DNA of 14,698 bases from contig JAOTYS010000068.1 in the NCBI GenBank assembly GCA_029861795.1, positions 1 to 14,698 on the forward strand. The letters run 5' to 3'. The translations under genes were made by a program, and so were the position numbers. Source of the stretch: Gammaproteobacteria bacterium (lineage in GTDB: Bacteria > Pseudomonadota > Gammaproteobacteria > Arenicellales > JAOTYS01). Position 1 is the first letter of the stretch, and every line of letters begins with the position of its first letter. The notes below the pieces were generated by a model that saw nothing but the letters and a program-made list of their open reading frames with translations, did no database searches and was not told the DNA's origin. Positions 1 through 7,486 of this stretch are shown here, in pieces.

Positions 1-1
1 C

Positions 2-697
2 ATGGGAATTCCGGCTACGAGGCCGCGAGACTACCATTCTATTCTCATCAAAGAGGGACTTTCGTATGTGCCGGACATGGTGATTTTTAACGTGTTTATC
101 GGTAATGATTTCTTAATACCGGGACAGCAAAAATCATACACCTGGCACTTTGCAAAGTATCTGCTGAATATATTGCCCCAGTATCAAGGCGCCGTTGTCC
201 ATAAGCAGGCTACCTATAAAGATAACTCACCTGCGTTATCTGCGAGGCACTTCCTCGAAATTCAGTTGCAAAGAAGTCAAATTTTCTCAATAAGCGAAGA
301 CGAACTTGCTAATAACATGGGCGAGGCGATCGACTACATCCGTCAAGCGGCGGACGTATGCCGAACCCATGAAATACAGTTCTTGGTCGTTTTGATTCCG
401 GATCAAATTCAAGTAGATAAGACGCTTCAAACCGAGGTGATTGCAGCGAGCAACAAACAGGCCGAAGACTACAATTTCTTTGCGCCTAATAAACTAGCAA
501 TCGCTCAACTGCGGGCAGCGGGAGTTGACGTGATCGATTTGTATCCAGCGTTTACAAACCATGCCGGTGAGCAAGAATTATACAAACCAAGAGATACGCA
601 CTGGAATATCGCGGGCAACAAATTGGCAGCGGAGGTGCTCTACGAATACCTCACACGACAATACTTCAAACAGAACCATGAGCGTTCGACGATTTAG
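2..697 (+). CDS. SGNH/GDSL hydrolase-family protein (AlgX/AlgJ-like), 5'-truncated
   Basis: The frame is open from the left edge and ends at TAG (695-697). The ATG at 2 is probably internal, because the first visible residues already match the middle of this fold and the nucleophile (GDS) block must lie left of the window. What is visible (231 aa): a stretch ending PDMVIFNVFIGND, with the GND oxyanion-hole block at residues 34-36; a beta-strand FLVVLIP near 128-133; and near the C-terminus DTHWNIAGN, where Asp198 and His200 would be the catalytic pair. The DTHWN form is typical of the SGNH-like domains that O-acetylate exopolysaccharides (AlgX/AlgJ) and of related secreted esterases, so the substrate is probably a sugar polymer or acyl ester. 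The stretch looks more A+T-rich than the genes to its right, which might mean separate ancestry. No partner gene such as an MBOAT acyltransferase is in view, so the exact function is open. Confidence 0.75.
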   Translation: MGIPATRPRDYHSILIKEGLSYVPDMVIFNVFIGNDFLIPGQQKSYTWHFAKYLLNILPQYQGAVVHKQATYKDNSPALSARHFLEIQLQRSQIFSISEDELANNMGEAIDYIRQAADVCRTHEIQFLVVLIPDQIQVDKTLQTEVIAASNKQAEDYNFFAPNKLAIAQLRAAGVDVIDLYPAFTNHAGEQELYKPRDTHWNIAGNKLAAEVLYEYLTRQYFKQNHERSTI

Positions 698-732
698 AAC
701 AAATTTCACTACGCTGATTTGCACCTACTGGG

Positions 733-896
733 GTGATAGTGGTTATTTTGTCGCTGAGGAGGCTATAAAGACGACAGCGTACGAGGACTTTGTCGCCGAA
801 AAAGTCTCAGAAGATCGTTCCATCTTCGGTCTTTATCCCGCTACAGAGGAGTCGCGGACGGAATTTCAAACCTACCGAAATCGCAGCCAAGGTTAA
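733..896 (+). pseudogene. Decayed C-terminal fragment of an RraA-family protein
   Basis: The frame ending at TAA (894-896) reads FVAEEAIKTTAYEDFVAEKV and then SIFGLYPATEESRTEFQTYR. This resembles the C-terminal tail of RraA-like proteins (4-hydroxy-4-methyl-2-oxoglutarate aldolase / 'regulator of RNase E activity A' superfamily), which often end in a strand like VVVIP, then EEA...FV..K...G.SI.GLYP.....F..W. Just upstream another frame (733-747) reads VIVVI, which would supply the VVVIP strand, so a 1-base frameshift near 745-750 is likely. Nothing of the conserved RraA core (the G-G-x20-R-D region) is seen to the left, where the SGNH gene sits. An ATG at 678 could in principle open this frame inside the SGNH gene, but the encoded protein would lack the catalytic core. 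Family assignment is from memory of the motif and is moderately sure; the fragment status is clearer. Confidence 0.55.
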
Positions 897-1158
897 GCCT
901 ACCATTTGTTTACGCATGCGCATTTAAGCTGAGACCAGCCATGAACTCCAGCATTGGTTTGTGTGGAGCCTACGAGCAGGCCTGTGCGCAGCCATCGTAT
1001 ACTTGCGGTGAAATCACTCAGGCGCCAGCGACCGAGCTGTTGCTGAAACTGGGACGGGTCCATATAACCCATCAAGGCTCAGCGAATCCATTATCTAATC
1101 AGCGGCGTTAGCTCTTATTATCCAGAAGTTGGCTCGGATGCGGCGGGGGTCAAGCATT

Positions 1159-2103
1159 CTAGTGCCGTCGGTTATTTTCGAATCCGCGATCTCGATAGAA
1201 ATAAGCTCGTAAACAGGCGAACGGATCATCCGTTGTCGAGCATGTAATAAGCGAGATCGCGTATCGATTCATGAGATTCATTAACCGGTTACGTCGGGCG
1301 TGAAAGAACGAACGATTGCGGTAGCGGCATCGATTCCGAAGAACACGTTCCAGCGCATCATATAAAAATACGGCGACCACCTTATTATGTCGCGACAATC
1401 GCATGAGTTGACGCTCTGCCACTACGGTCGTGACTCGAAAATCACTAAGGATGAAAACAAGGCTGCCGGACTTGGCTGTGTCGTTTAATCGGAGTAGAGC
1501 ATCATCGAACGCGCGAGCACCTGCGGCTCGATCTATCTCGGTATCATATTGATCCACGTTTTGTTGCGCAGCGATTAGCATGTTGATCAATCTAATCACA
1601 GAAATAGTCCCTTGTGATGGCCTGACGTGCTGATGGCCGTGCCGGCTAAAAATCTCGCCACCCACCCGACTGCCCTGATCACACGCGACCCACCCCAGAA
1701 GACTCGCCATACGGGCTGCCAGTACGAACTTCGACGGCTCTTGGGTAGCTATATTCATCGGCACCCGACCGTCAATCAAAACAAAAACTGATCGTTCGTG
1801 GTCCTCGCTGAGCACATTGGTAAGAACCTGCCCCGTTCGAACCCGCTGATCTGTGCAGGGCTGTTCAGGACCCATTTGATATGTTCGACCCTCTCGAAAC
1901 TCCATGCTGCGACCCTTGAAACTGGAAACACCAGGTCCTCCTCGGAGGTCTTGAACCGCAGAACATTTGCGCCAAATCCGCGAGACATATCGTCTCATCT
2001 CGATCAATTCCCGCTGGGTGATCGAACTAGCAGCCGTTTCTCCTTTGGGCGAGAAATCATTCGCATCACCATTTTTCCGTTTGCGAGAGGTATTACCTGC
2101 CAT
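1159..2103 (-). CDS. DUF58 domain protein, divergent and possibly decaying
   Basis: The 314-residue ORF follows the DUF58 layout. DUF58 proteins belong to MoxR ATPase-associated, BatA-type clusters and are thought to act in envelope or chaperone-like roles. Visible landmarks: an N-terminal arm with GRSMEFREGRTYQMG (family form G..mdF.e.R.Y..GDD.R.iDWR); a vWA-like core starting ERSVFVLIDGRVPM (family D.R.SM); AARMASLLGWVA; GSRVGGEIF; SGSLVFILSDF; and LSRHNKVVAVFLYDALE. The hallmark GDD.R.iDWRVTARTG is altered: here it reads GPEQPCTDQRVRTGQ, so the conserved Asp pair and Trp are gone and two residues seem deleted, although the frame stays open. No MoxR gene lies upstream (2104-2342 holds none) and no convincing DUF4381 or VWA gene lies downstream (897-1158), where typical clusters have them. 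It may be a relict on the way to becoming a pseudogene. I see no good ribosome-binding site at the ATG. Confidence 0.6.
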   Translation of the reverse strand: MAGNTSRKRKNGDANDFSPKGETAASSITQRELIEMRRYVSRIWRKCSAVQDLRGGPGVSSFKGRSMEFREGRTYQMGPEQPCTDQRVRTGQVLTNVLSEDHERSVFVLIDGRVPMNIATQEPSKFVLAARMASLLGWVACDQGSRVGGEIFSRHGHQHVRPSQGTISVIRLINMLIAAQQNVDQYDTEIDRAAGARAFDDALLRLNDTAKSGSLVFILSDFRVTTVVAERQLMRLSRHNKVVAVFLYDALERVLRNRCRYRNRSFFHARRNRLMNLMNRYAISLITCSTTDDPFACLRAYFYRDRGFENNRRH

Positions 2104-2289
2104 CGGCTATGTCTGCTCAGAAGATTTCAGGTCCAACAGGATCGACACCTACCGCTCGCCCGGCGAGCAAATCGCACAGGCCTGTTGCGGGATAGCTGCC
2201 AGCAAGTTGTGGTCCGACATGCTTACTGCACCTGCTTAGATGAACTTCGTTCGGCACAACAGAATAAGACACCCTTCCTTACCGGAGTG

Positions 2290-2318
2290 TTGCTGTCGCA
2301 TTAATAATTAGTTAGTTT
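2290..2318 (+). promoter_or_regulatory. Possible promoter for the histidine phosphatase gene
   Basis: TTGCTG (2290-2295) and TAGTTT (2313-2318) are separated by 17 bases in an A+T-rich stretch. This is a weak sigma-70-like fit that would start transcription near 2325, just ahead of the GTG start codons of the next gene. It rests on pattern matching only. Confidence 0.25.
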
Positions 2319-2342
2319 GAGCTGAGTGCCACCTTTTCGCCC

Positions 2343-2972
2343 GTGCGAGCAGCGAGGAAAGAACAGAACGAGAACCCAAGCAAGCGAACAGTGCAATCTT
2401 TAAGAATTAGTATTATTGGCGCCGCAGTGGCAGTCGGTCTCCTGTGGGGGGCACCGAAAACTTCGGCTGCAGGCGACGCGATGCTCTGGAGCTCGCTACG
2501 TTCGGAGGGTCACGTTGCGCTCCTGCGCCATGCCATCGCTCCCGGCACAGGCGATCCGCCAAATTTCGCGCTTGGCGAGTGCAGCACACAACGGAACCTC
2601 TCCGATGGGGGACGCGATCAGGCAGCGCGCATCGGCGAACGTCTTCGCGCAAACGGTATAGTCACAGCTCGCGTATTCTCGAGCCAATGGTGCCGCTGCT
2701 TTGAAACGGCACGTCTCCTCGGGCTAGGCCCCGTCGAGGAGCTACCCATTCTCAACTCCTTTTTCCAGCGCTATGAACGCCGAGATGGACAAACCCAAGC
2801 GCTCGAACAGTGGCTCGCCGACCAAGAGCTCGACCGACTACTCGTCCTGGTCACCCATCGCGTCAATATTACGGCTTTGACAGGCGTGTATCCCTCCTCG
2901 GGCGAGCTGGTCATCGTTCGCCGCTCAGAAGACTCTAAGATATCTGTCGTCGGTACCATCGAAACTGATTGA
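2343..2972 (+). CDS. Secreted histidine phosphatase family protein
   Basis: This is a branch-1 type histidine phosphatase (phosphoglycerate-mutase-like fold) that hydrolyses phosphate esters through a phospho-histidine. The nucleophile is in VALLRHAIAPG (His63), the second active-site His in LVLVTHRVNITALTG (His172), and SSQWCRCFETA (Arg118 region) is the usual family block between them. The segment ISIIGAAVAVGLLWGAPKTSAAG (about residues 22-44) looks like a signal peptide with cleavage near TSA, so the enzyme should be exported to the periplasm. There is no ATG before the signal peptide. GTG at 2343 gives 209 aa, but GTG at 2391 would give a more normal short signal peptide and is at least as likely. 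Neither has a strong ribosome-binding site. The substrate cannot be told from sequence. The gene stands alone, with non-coding DNA on both sides. Confidence 0.85.
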   Translation: MRAARKEQNENPSKRTVQSLRISIIGAAVAVGLLWGAPKTSAAGDAMLWSSLRSEGHVALLRHAIAPGTGDPPNFALGECSTQRNLSDGGRDQAARIGERLRANGIVTARVFSSQWCRCFETARLLGLGPVEELPILNSFFQRYERRDGQTQALEQWLADQELDRLLVLVTHRVNITALTGVYPSSGELVIVRRSEDSKISVVGTIETD

Positions 2973-3414
2973 ATCGCAAATACTCCGACCTCAAAGAAAC
3001 CGGGCGAGCAGTTCCGCGCACAGCCGTGACCGAAATCGCGTCCCTTCTTGATTAGCCGTGGCGCTTAAGTCCGCGAAAATCGTCAGTCGACGTATCGCCA
3101 CCAGTGCCTGTATGCCAATAGGGTCCGGCCTCACCGTGTACCCATGGCCCGCCGCATCCGGCTGTCGTACCATCGCTGAACTAAAAAGCCTTCGCTCAAT
3201 TATCAATGATCTTTGATGGCGTTCGCCAATCCAGTCGTCCGGTATGATTTCTCCTTCACGCTCACATCCTGGCTGAAAGGCGAGAACAAATTCCAAACAG
3301 AGAGTTCGAGTCGTATTACAAAACTATCACTACGCATTGGATTTTACGTATCATGCGCTATCGGCGGTTGTAGACCACTATCGTTAAGCAGCTGACGAAT
3401 ATCGACAACGAGTT
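2973..3414. other. Gap without a recognised gene
   Basis: About 440 bases between two plus-strand genes. The longest open frame is on the minus strand (2991-3296, 101 codons) and contains runs such as GHGYTVRPDPIGIQALVAIRR. I recognise no domain, see no ribosome-binding site at its ATG and cannot support it as a gene. I also see no clear terminator hairpin after the phosphatase. The stretch may be decayed coding DNA. Confidence 0.4.
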
Positions 3415-3912
3415 ATGCACAGACTAGATTGGCACTACGTCGAACGAATTGATCCGCCCAGCACAGATGCGGCCTTCGCCGCTCTCGATCACTTTGCCGA
3501 ACAGAGCAGTTGGTCGCGGTTACGCTTTAAAAGCGGCGATAGCTTTGCAATTGCGTTGAAGCTTAACGAGCTTGGGGCAGAGCCAGGCGCTGCCCCAAGT
3601 GAAAGTTGGGTGCTGATCATATCGAGGGCGTTATCCCCCGAAGACCTGAAGCAGTTGCAAGGCGTGGCAGTAGCCGCCCTGCCCGCAGGACAGCCTCTGT
3701 CCCATACCGCCCGGGTACGCGCAGGGGAAGAGACTGCGCAGCCTGACGAACTACTTGTCCCCAAAGCCCGCGTGTGTCTGACGATTACGCCTCTATCTGC
3801 GGGACCACCGAAACTCGGTGCCGAGACGGAACTGAGAAAGCTGCCCGAAGGGCCGATCGGCGACCGCGAGTCATGGTTTCGCGGCCGCACGGGAAGAAAG
3901 GGCGACAAATAG
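3415..3912 (+). CDS. Hypothetical protein, 165 aa
   Basis: Not recognised. The plus frame has a balanced amino-acid composition, with an aromatic and acidic N-terminus (HRLDWHYVERIDPPS), an apparent helix AAFAALDHFAEQ, a strand-like SWVLIISRAL, and a proline- and charge-rich C-terminal third ending in basic residues (FRGRTGRKGDK). It has no signal peptide or membrane segment and should be a small soluble cytoplasmic protein. An antisense ORF (3489-3920) covers most of it, but that frame is rich in Ser, Pro and Arg in the manner of a shadow, so the plus strand is preferred. A stop lies in frame at 3385-3387. The ATG at 3415 lacks a good Shine-Dalgarno. The gene converges on the beta-propeller gene with only 8 bases between their stop codons. 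Confidence 0.5.
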   Translation: MHRLDWHYVERIDPPSTDAAFAALDHFAEQSSWSRLRFKSGDSFAIALKLNELGAEPGAAPSESWVLIISRALSPEDLKQLQGVAVAALPAGQPLSHTARVRAGEETAQPDELLVPKARVCLTITPLSAGPPKLGAETELRKLPEGPIGDRESWFRGRTGRKGDK

Positions 3913-3920
3913 GTCGTCAC

Positions 3921-6194
3921 TCATCTCACTTGCACACGCCAAGCGCTGCGCCCATATGTCGCCGCGGTCAAGGTATCGTCATTGTCGTGATAGATTATGT
4001 CGATAACGCTGACGTTGGGAAGATTTCCGGTGATGTTTTCCCAGTTTTCACCGAAATCTATGGACCTAAACACACCGATGTCGTTGGCGACATAAACTTC
4101 ATCGGGATGCTGCGCGGGAATGGAGATCGCATTGTGCGGCACGTTCGGCAAAACACCCTGGTCAACATCTTCCCAAGTCAGACAACCATCGTCAGAGCGG
4201 TAAACGTGGGGCGCGCCGAAATTCGCAACGGTAGCGATGACGCGATCGGCATTATCGGGGCGTGAGCGGATCCGTGTGATCTTGAAACCAGGTAGGGTAG
4301 CGCTAGCCAAGTTGTCGCTCCAGGTGCCACCGCCGTCAAGACTACGGAATATCTCCCCATGTGAAGTACCCACATATATGCGATCGGAATCGGCACGCGC
4401 AATCTCAATGGCCGAGACTCGGCCGTGGAAGTAAGTTGATACGGGTTGCCAACTCGCACCATCGTTTTGTGTACGCCAGACACGGCGGGTGCCTGTGAAC
4501 ACCGTGTTTGAATCGGCAGGATCGATGGCAATGTAAACCATCCACATGTCCTCTTTCTCTCCCGGATCGGTGTTGGTTGGTGATACGTCTTCGAACCGGT
4601 TCGGATTACCGGTGTGAGCAGGAAACCGAAAGATGTTCATGCTGTAAATGGAAGAGTAGATGTGGTTCTCATCCTGCGGATCGAACACCAGCCATCCCCC
4701 ATCGCCACCCGTTATGTCGAAATGGTCGTCCGATTTTCCTTCTATAGTGACCAAGGTGCCGTTATCCTGCGCGCCACCGCCGTAATAGTTGCTGTTAGTT
4801 TGCGCAACGTCGTAGTCATAGAACATGTTCGTGGCAAGGCCGTCGCTCCGGTTCGACCAGCTCAAGCCGCCGTCGTCGCTGAAGTCCATGCCGCCATCAT
4901 TAAGTGCATACACGCGGCTGGGGTTACTTGGTGAAAAGCTCAGCGCGTGTTGGTCGGCATGGGCATAGTTCGACTCCCCTCGTTCGGCATCCCAGATAGT
5001 TACGTTCTGCCAGGTTGTGCCGCCATTGATGCTGAGATGCAGATCGACGCCTCCACAGATGACGCGGTCGGGATCGGCGGGGCTGACAGCGATGGTGTTG
5101 TTGTATGTCATCTGCCGTTCGAGTTGATCGAAGAAAGTTCCGACTTGACGTTGATAATGAAACGACGTCCCATGGATCGGGCTCCAGCTATCGCCACCAT
5201 TGTCGCTGCGAAACACGCCGAGCACCCGCGAAGAGTTATCGGAAGCCAGTGCATAGATACGGTCAGGGTTAGAGGGCGCGATGGCCAGACTGGTGCGGTT
5301 GAAGCGTTCCGGACTGGGCAGACCCTGGGTCAGATGCGTCCAATTATTGCCGTTGTCAGTGGTCCGCCAAATGCCGTTGCTAAAGCCTTGCTCGGTAACC
5401 GAGATAAAGAAGGTACCAGCTTGGGTCGGATGAAACACGATACTGTGGCAACGGTATTCGGAGACCGAGATGAAGCCATAGCGCAACCAGCTCTGGCCAC
5501 CGTCGGGCGACTCGTACAATCCGCCCATGCCGCCGGTATGCGCCTGTCCCGCCAGATAGTGGCCAACGCCACCGATAAGAATATGGTTCGAATCAAACGG
5601 ATTGATCGCGATTGCGCCGATGCGTGCGGCGATTCCATTTGTGTCAGCGCGCCGGATTAACTGCCAACTGGCGCCACCGTCGGTCGTACGGTACAGACCG
5701 ACACCCGGATAGGAATCCGCCGATAGGTTAGCCTCGCCGGTGCCGCAATAGATGATCTCGGGATCATTCGGATCGATGGCCAACGCACCGACATTGAGCG
5801 AATCCTGTTTGTCCCACAACGACTCCCAGCTTTGCCCGGCGTTGACGCTGTGCCAGACGCCACCGCCGGCAGCGCCCACCCATATCTCGTCAGGGTGCTG
5901 CGGGTGTACTACTACCGAGGTCATACGGCCACCGATGTTGGTCGGCCCCGCCATCGTCCATGCCGACGCGAGCGGCTGTAGAGGTATGGAGCGGCGAATA
6001 CGCGCCCGCTCCTGTAATAATTGCAGCGCTGGCGCTTCGCGCATTGGCCATGCCGCGTTGTCGCGAAACCACTCACTGCGAACTTTATGGGTGGTCAGCA
6101 CAAACTGCTCGTGCTTTTTCTTTTTTTGCGCCCGTCGCGTCGAAGCGGTCGCGGGTCGTACTCGAAGCTTTCTTGATTTCTTTGGCTTAGCCAT
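3921..6194 (-). CDS. Multi-Asp-box beta-propeller protein (sortilin/VPS10-like, glycosyl-hydrolase-type repeats)
   Basis: The 757-residue protein contains eleven BNR/Asp-box motifs (S/T-x-D/N-x-G-x-x-W): near residues 116 (SVNAGQSW), 170 (TTDGGASW), 229 (SPDGGQSW), 278 (TTDNGNNW), 330 (SDNGGDSW), 388 (SINGGTTW), 439 (SDDGGLSW), 575 (TQNDGASW), 618 (SLDGGGTW), 667 (SDDGCLTW) and 711 (SIDFGENW). Most are preceded by AIDPNDP-like turns and (I/V)YxGT-like strands. This is the pattern of bacterial VPS10/sortilin-like or photosystem-stability-factor-like propellers, probably ten or more blades as two stacked propellers. It starts its repeats with AGPTNIGGRMTSVVVHP and ends TAATYGRSAWRVQV, both usual for the family. 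The N-terminus (1-40) is strongly basic, with a run of lysines, and shows no signal peptide, which is odd for a group that is mostly exported. The start is well supported: AGGAGG at 6203-6208 stands 8 bases before the ATG. These propellers bind ligands or sugars; catalysis cannot be claimed. It follows the TSUP gene by 57 bases on the same strand. Confidence 0.85.
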   Translation of the reverse strand: MAKPKKSRKLRVRPATASTRRAQKKKKHEQFVLTTHKVRSEWFRDNAAWPMREAPALQLLQERARIRRSIPLQPLASAWTMAGPTNIGGRMTSVVVHPQHPDEIWVGAAGGGVWHSVNAGQSWESLWDKQDSLNVGALAIDPNDPEIIYCGTGEANLSADSYPGVGLYRTTDGGASWQLIRRADTNGIAARIGAIAINPFDSNHILIGGVGHYLAGQAHTGGMGGLYESPDGGQSWLRYGFISVSEYRCHSIVFHPTQAGTFFISVTEQGFSNGIWRTTDNGNNWTHLTQGLPSPERFNRTSLAIAPSNPDRIYALASDNSSRVLGVFRSDNGGDSWSPIHGTSFHYQRQVGTFFDQLERQMTYNNTIAVSPADPDRVICGGVDLHLSINGGTTWQNVTIWDAERGESNYAHADQHALSFSPSNPSRVYALNDGGMDFSDDGGLSWSNRSDGLATNMFYDYDVAQTNSNYYGGGAQDNGTLVTIEGKSDDHFDITGGDGGWLVFDPQDENHIYSSIYSMNIFRFPAHTGNPNRFEDVSPTNTDPGEKEDMWMVYIAIDPADSNTVFTGTRRVWRTQNDGASWQPVSTYFHGRVSAIEIARADSDRIYVGTSHGEIFRSLDGGGTWSDNLASATLPGFKITRIRSRPDNADRVIATVANFGAPHVYRSDDGCLTWEDVDQGVLPNVPHNAISIPAQHPDEVYVANDIGVFRSIDFGENWENITGNLPNVSVIDIIYHDNDDTLTAATYGRSAWRVQVR

Positions 6195-6202
6195 CAGTCA
6201 AT

Positions 6203-6208
6203 CCTCCT
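6203..6208 (-). promoter_or_regulatory. Shine-Dalgarno site of the beta-propeller gene
   Basis: A perfect AGGAGG on the minus strand, 8 bases upstream of the ATG at 6194, fixes the start codon and so confirms the basic, signal-peptide-less N-terminus. Confidence 0.8.
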
Positions 6209-6241
6209 AGTCGCAATACAAACACATCTTGCGCTGATTGC

Positions 6242-6261
6242 GGGAACACACTCATGTTCCC
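6242..6261. repeat. Hairpin overlapping the TSUP stop codon
   Basis: GGGAACA (6242-6248) and TGTTCCC (6255-6261) form a perfect 7-bp stem with a 6-base loop. The stop codon of the TSUP gene (6252-6254) lies in the loop. No U-tract follows in the minus direction, so it is not a clear intrinsic terminator. It could reduce read-through into, or stabilise the mRNA of, the downstream beta-propeller gene. Confidence 0.5.
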
Positions 6262-6953
6262 AACAACCGAACAGTGTAGCCGGCCATCACCGTCCAAAAT
6301 AATCCCGTATAGGCACGTTCACCCATGCGTCGATTAATCCGCTTTCCTAGCAAGGTCGCCAGAGGCATAAGAGGCACCGCTGCGGCGAACAACCAGAACA
6401 TCTCCGTGGACAAAAGAGAAGCATGTAGAAACACCATTGTTTTAGTAACGTCGCCCGCCAAGGAAACCGCCGACGCCGCACCCACCAGGTATTGACGTGA
6501 CAAACGCAGGTTGCGTAGCGCCACACCCTTGAGGGGTCCTGACGTGCCTGAAAATCCCGATGCGGTACCCGCCAGTAACGCCAACACCGGCGCGGCTAGT
6601 CGCTGAAGTTGAGTCCATGTCGCGCGTTCAGCAATGAACGTCATCGCGATGGTGGCCGCGACAGCGAGTTGCACCCAGATCTCGTCGACGGCTATCAACA
6701 GGATCGCGCCGAGCCATGCCCCCGCCATGGTCAACACGATGACCACGGCAGCTGCCCGCCAGGGAATGGATTGTCGATAGACGATGACCTTGGCGATGTT
6801 ATTCGCTGCAAGCAGCAGCGCGGCGAGGGCGACGCCCTGCTTGGCGCCGAGGAACAGGACCAGTATCGGGATCAACACAAGTGAGCCCCCGAGGCCGGCG
6901 GAGGCGGATAGGGTGAAGGCGAGAAAGGCACCGACTAGCGCGGCAATGAACAT
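6252..6953 (-). CDS. TSUP family (TauE/SafE-like) membrane transporter
   Basis: A 233-residue integral inner-membrane protein, almost wholly hydrophobic, with about seven to eight predicted helices. The N-terminus AFTLSASAGLGGSLVLIPILVLFLGAKQGVALAAL matches the first conserved half of the TSUP fold (G.GGs.l.iP.L...G), and GTASGFSGTSGPLKGVALRNLRLSR is the equivalent motif of the second half. TSUP proteins move sulfite, sulfoacetate or other small anions across the inner membrane; the substrate here is unknown and no sulfur-metabolism gene is nearby. The length is at the short end of the family range. GGAG (6961-6964) lies 7 bases before the ATG and supports the start. The beta-propeller gene follows on the same strand. 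Confidence 0.85.
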   Translation of the reverse strand: MFIAALVGAFLAFTLSASAGLGGSLVLIPILVLFLGAKQGVALAALLLAANNIAKVIVYRQSIPWRAAAVVIVLTMAGAWLGAILLIAVDEIWVQLAVAATIAMTFIAERATWTQLQRLAAPVLALLAGTASGFSGTSGPLKGVALRNLRLSRQYLVGAASAVSLAGDVTKTMVFLHASLLSTEMFWLFAAAVPLMPLATLLGKRINRRMGERAYTGLFWTVMAGYTVRLLGT

Positions 6954-6964
6954 TCTGTTTCTCC

Positions 6965-7440
6965 GAGCGTTGGTGTTTCCTGATCGATTATCTCAACTTG
7001 GCCTCCGTAAATGGTGGCGCAAGTCGGCTAATGTCGTCCGTCCATCTTTCAATAGTTTGGATGGTGACAGACACGCAGCGAACAATATTCCGACCCGAAC
7101 GGTCATTCGTATTAGAACTCATGTAGAAACTAGCGGTCCTTGAGCTGCTCCAAAGATGTCGCCGGCATTACCATCGATTCTCTAGCTTCTTCCGCGTTCG
7201 GTACCGTCTCCGCGAGTCAGCTAGTGACGCGCACCGATACTCACTTATTTCACAGCCTATATCTAGGCAACTCCGATGTCTGTGAAAAAAGTCACATCCT
7301 GGCGGGCCGATGCTCTGAAGCGTCGTGAAATATAGAAGAAGCAGCGAGGGAGAATAGTTTCGCTCAAGCGTGTCGGTGGACTTGATCATGAGTACTGCCG
7401 CATCGCTGCTTAGATAATGATGCGCAGATGATTTTACGAA
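6965..7440. other. Gap without a recognised gene
   Basis: Roughly 480 bases between the ABC permease operon and the TSUP gene. Only short open frames occur (for example 7140-7328 plus and 7168-7389 minus), with no recognisable domain and no good ribosome-binding site. I looked here for an ABC ATPase (Walker A, LSGGQ, C-terminal regulatory part) to complete the importer and saw none. Any promoter of the TSUP gene should lie at the left end of this stretch. Confidence 0.4.
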
Positions 7441-7457
7441 CGACAGGATTCCTGTCG
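7441..7457. terminator. Hairpin downstream of the ABC permease operon
   Basis: CGACAGG (7441-7447) and CCTGTCG (7451-7457) form a perfect 7-bp inverted repeat with a 3-base loop, 30 bases beyond the stop of the last permease gene on the minus strand. A weaker hairpin CGTCA/TGACG (7467-7480) lies in between. The stem is followed by TTCGTAAAAT rather than a clean U-run, so it is a possible but imperfect terminator. Confidence 0.4.
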
Positions 7458-7486
7458 CGTGCTATGCGTCAACCGTGACGTGCCAG

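Noticed and set aside
1023..1110. Possible DUF4381 remnant downstream of DUF58 on the minus strand
   Set aside because: The frame starting MDSLSLDGLYGPVPVSA vaguely recalls the DUF4381 opening, but the WWPPAPGWW signature is missing and a stop follows soon, so the match is too weak.
1798..2304. 168-codon plus-strand open frame over the DUF58 gene
   Set aside because: It has no recognisable domain and lies antisense to a frame that follows the DUF58 pattern residue by residue, so it is a shadow.
2991..3296. 101-codon minus-strand open frame in the gap after the phosphatase
   Set aside because: No family likeness, no ribosome-binding site and no operon partner, so it is not supportable as a gene.
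3489..3920. 143-codon minus-strand open frame opposite the 165-aa hypothetical protein
   Set aside because: Its composition (Ser, Pro, Arg and Ala runs) looks like a reverse-strand shadow. Read that way it would overlap the start of no known unit. The plus frame has the better protein-like composition.
4947..5660. 237-codon plus-strand open frame inside the beta-propeller gene
   Set aside because: It is antisense to regular Asp-box repeats; the repeat structure explains why the opposite strand stays open.
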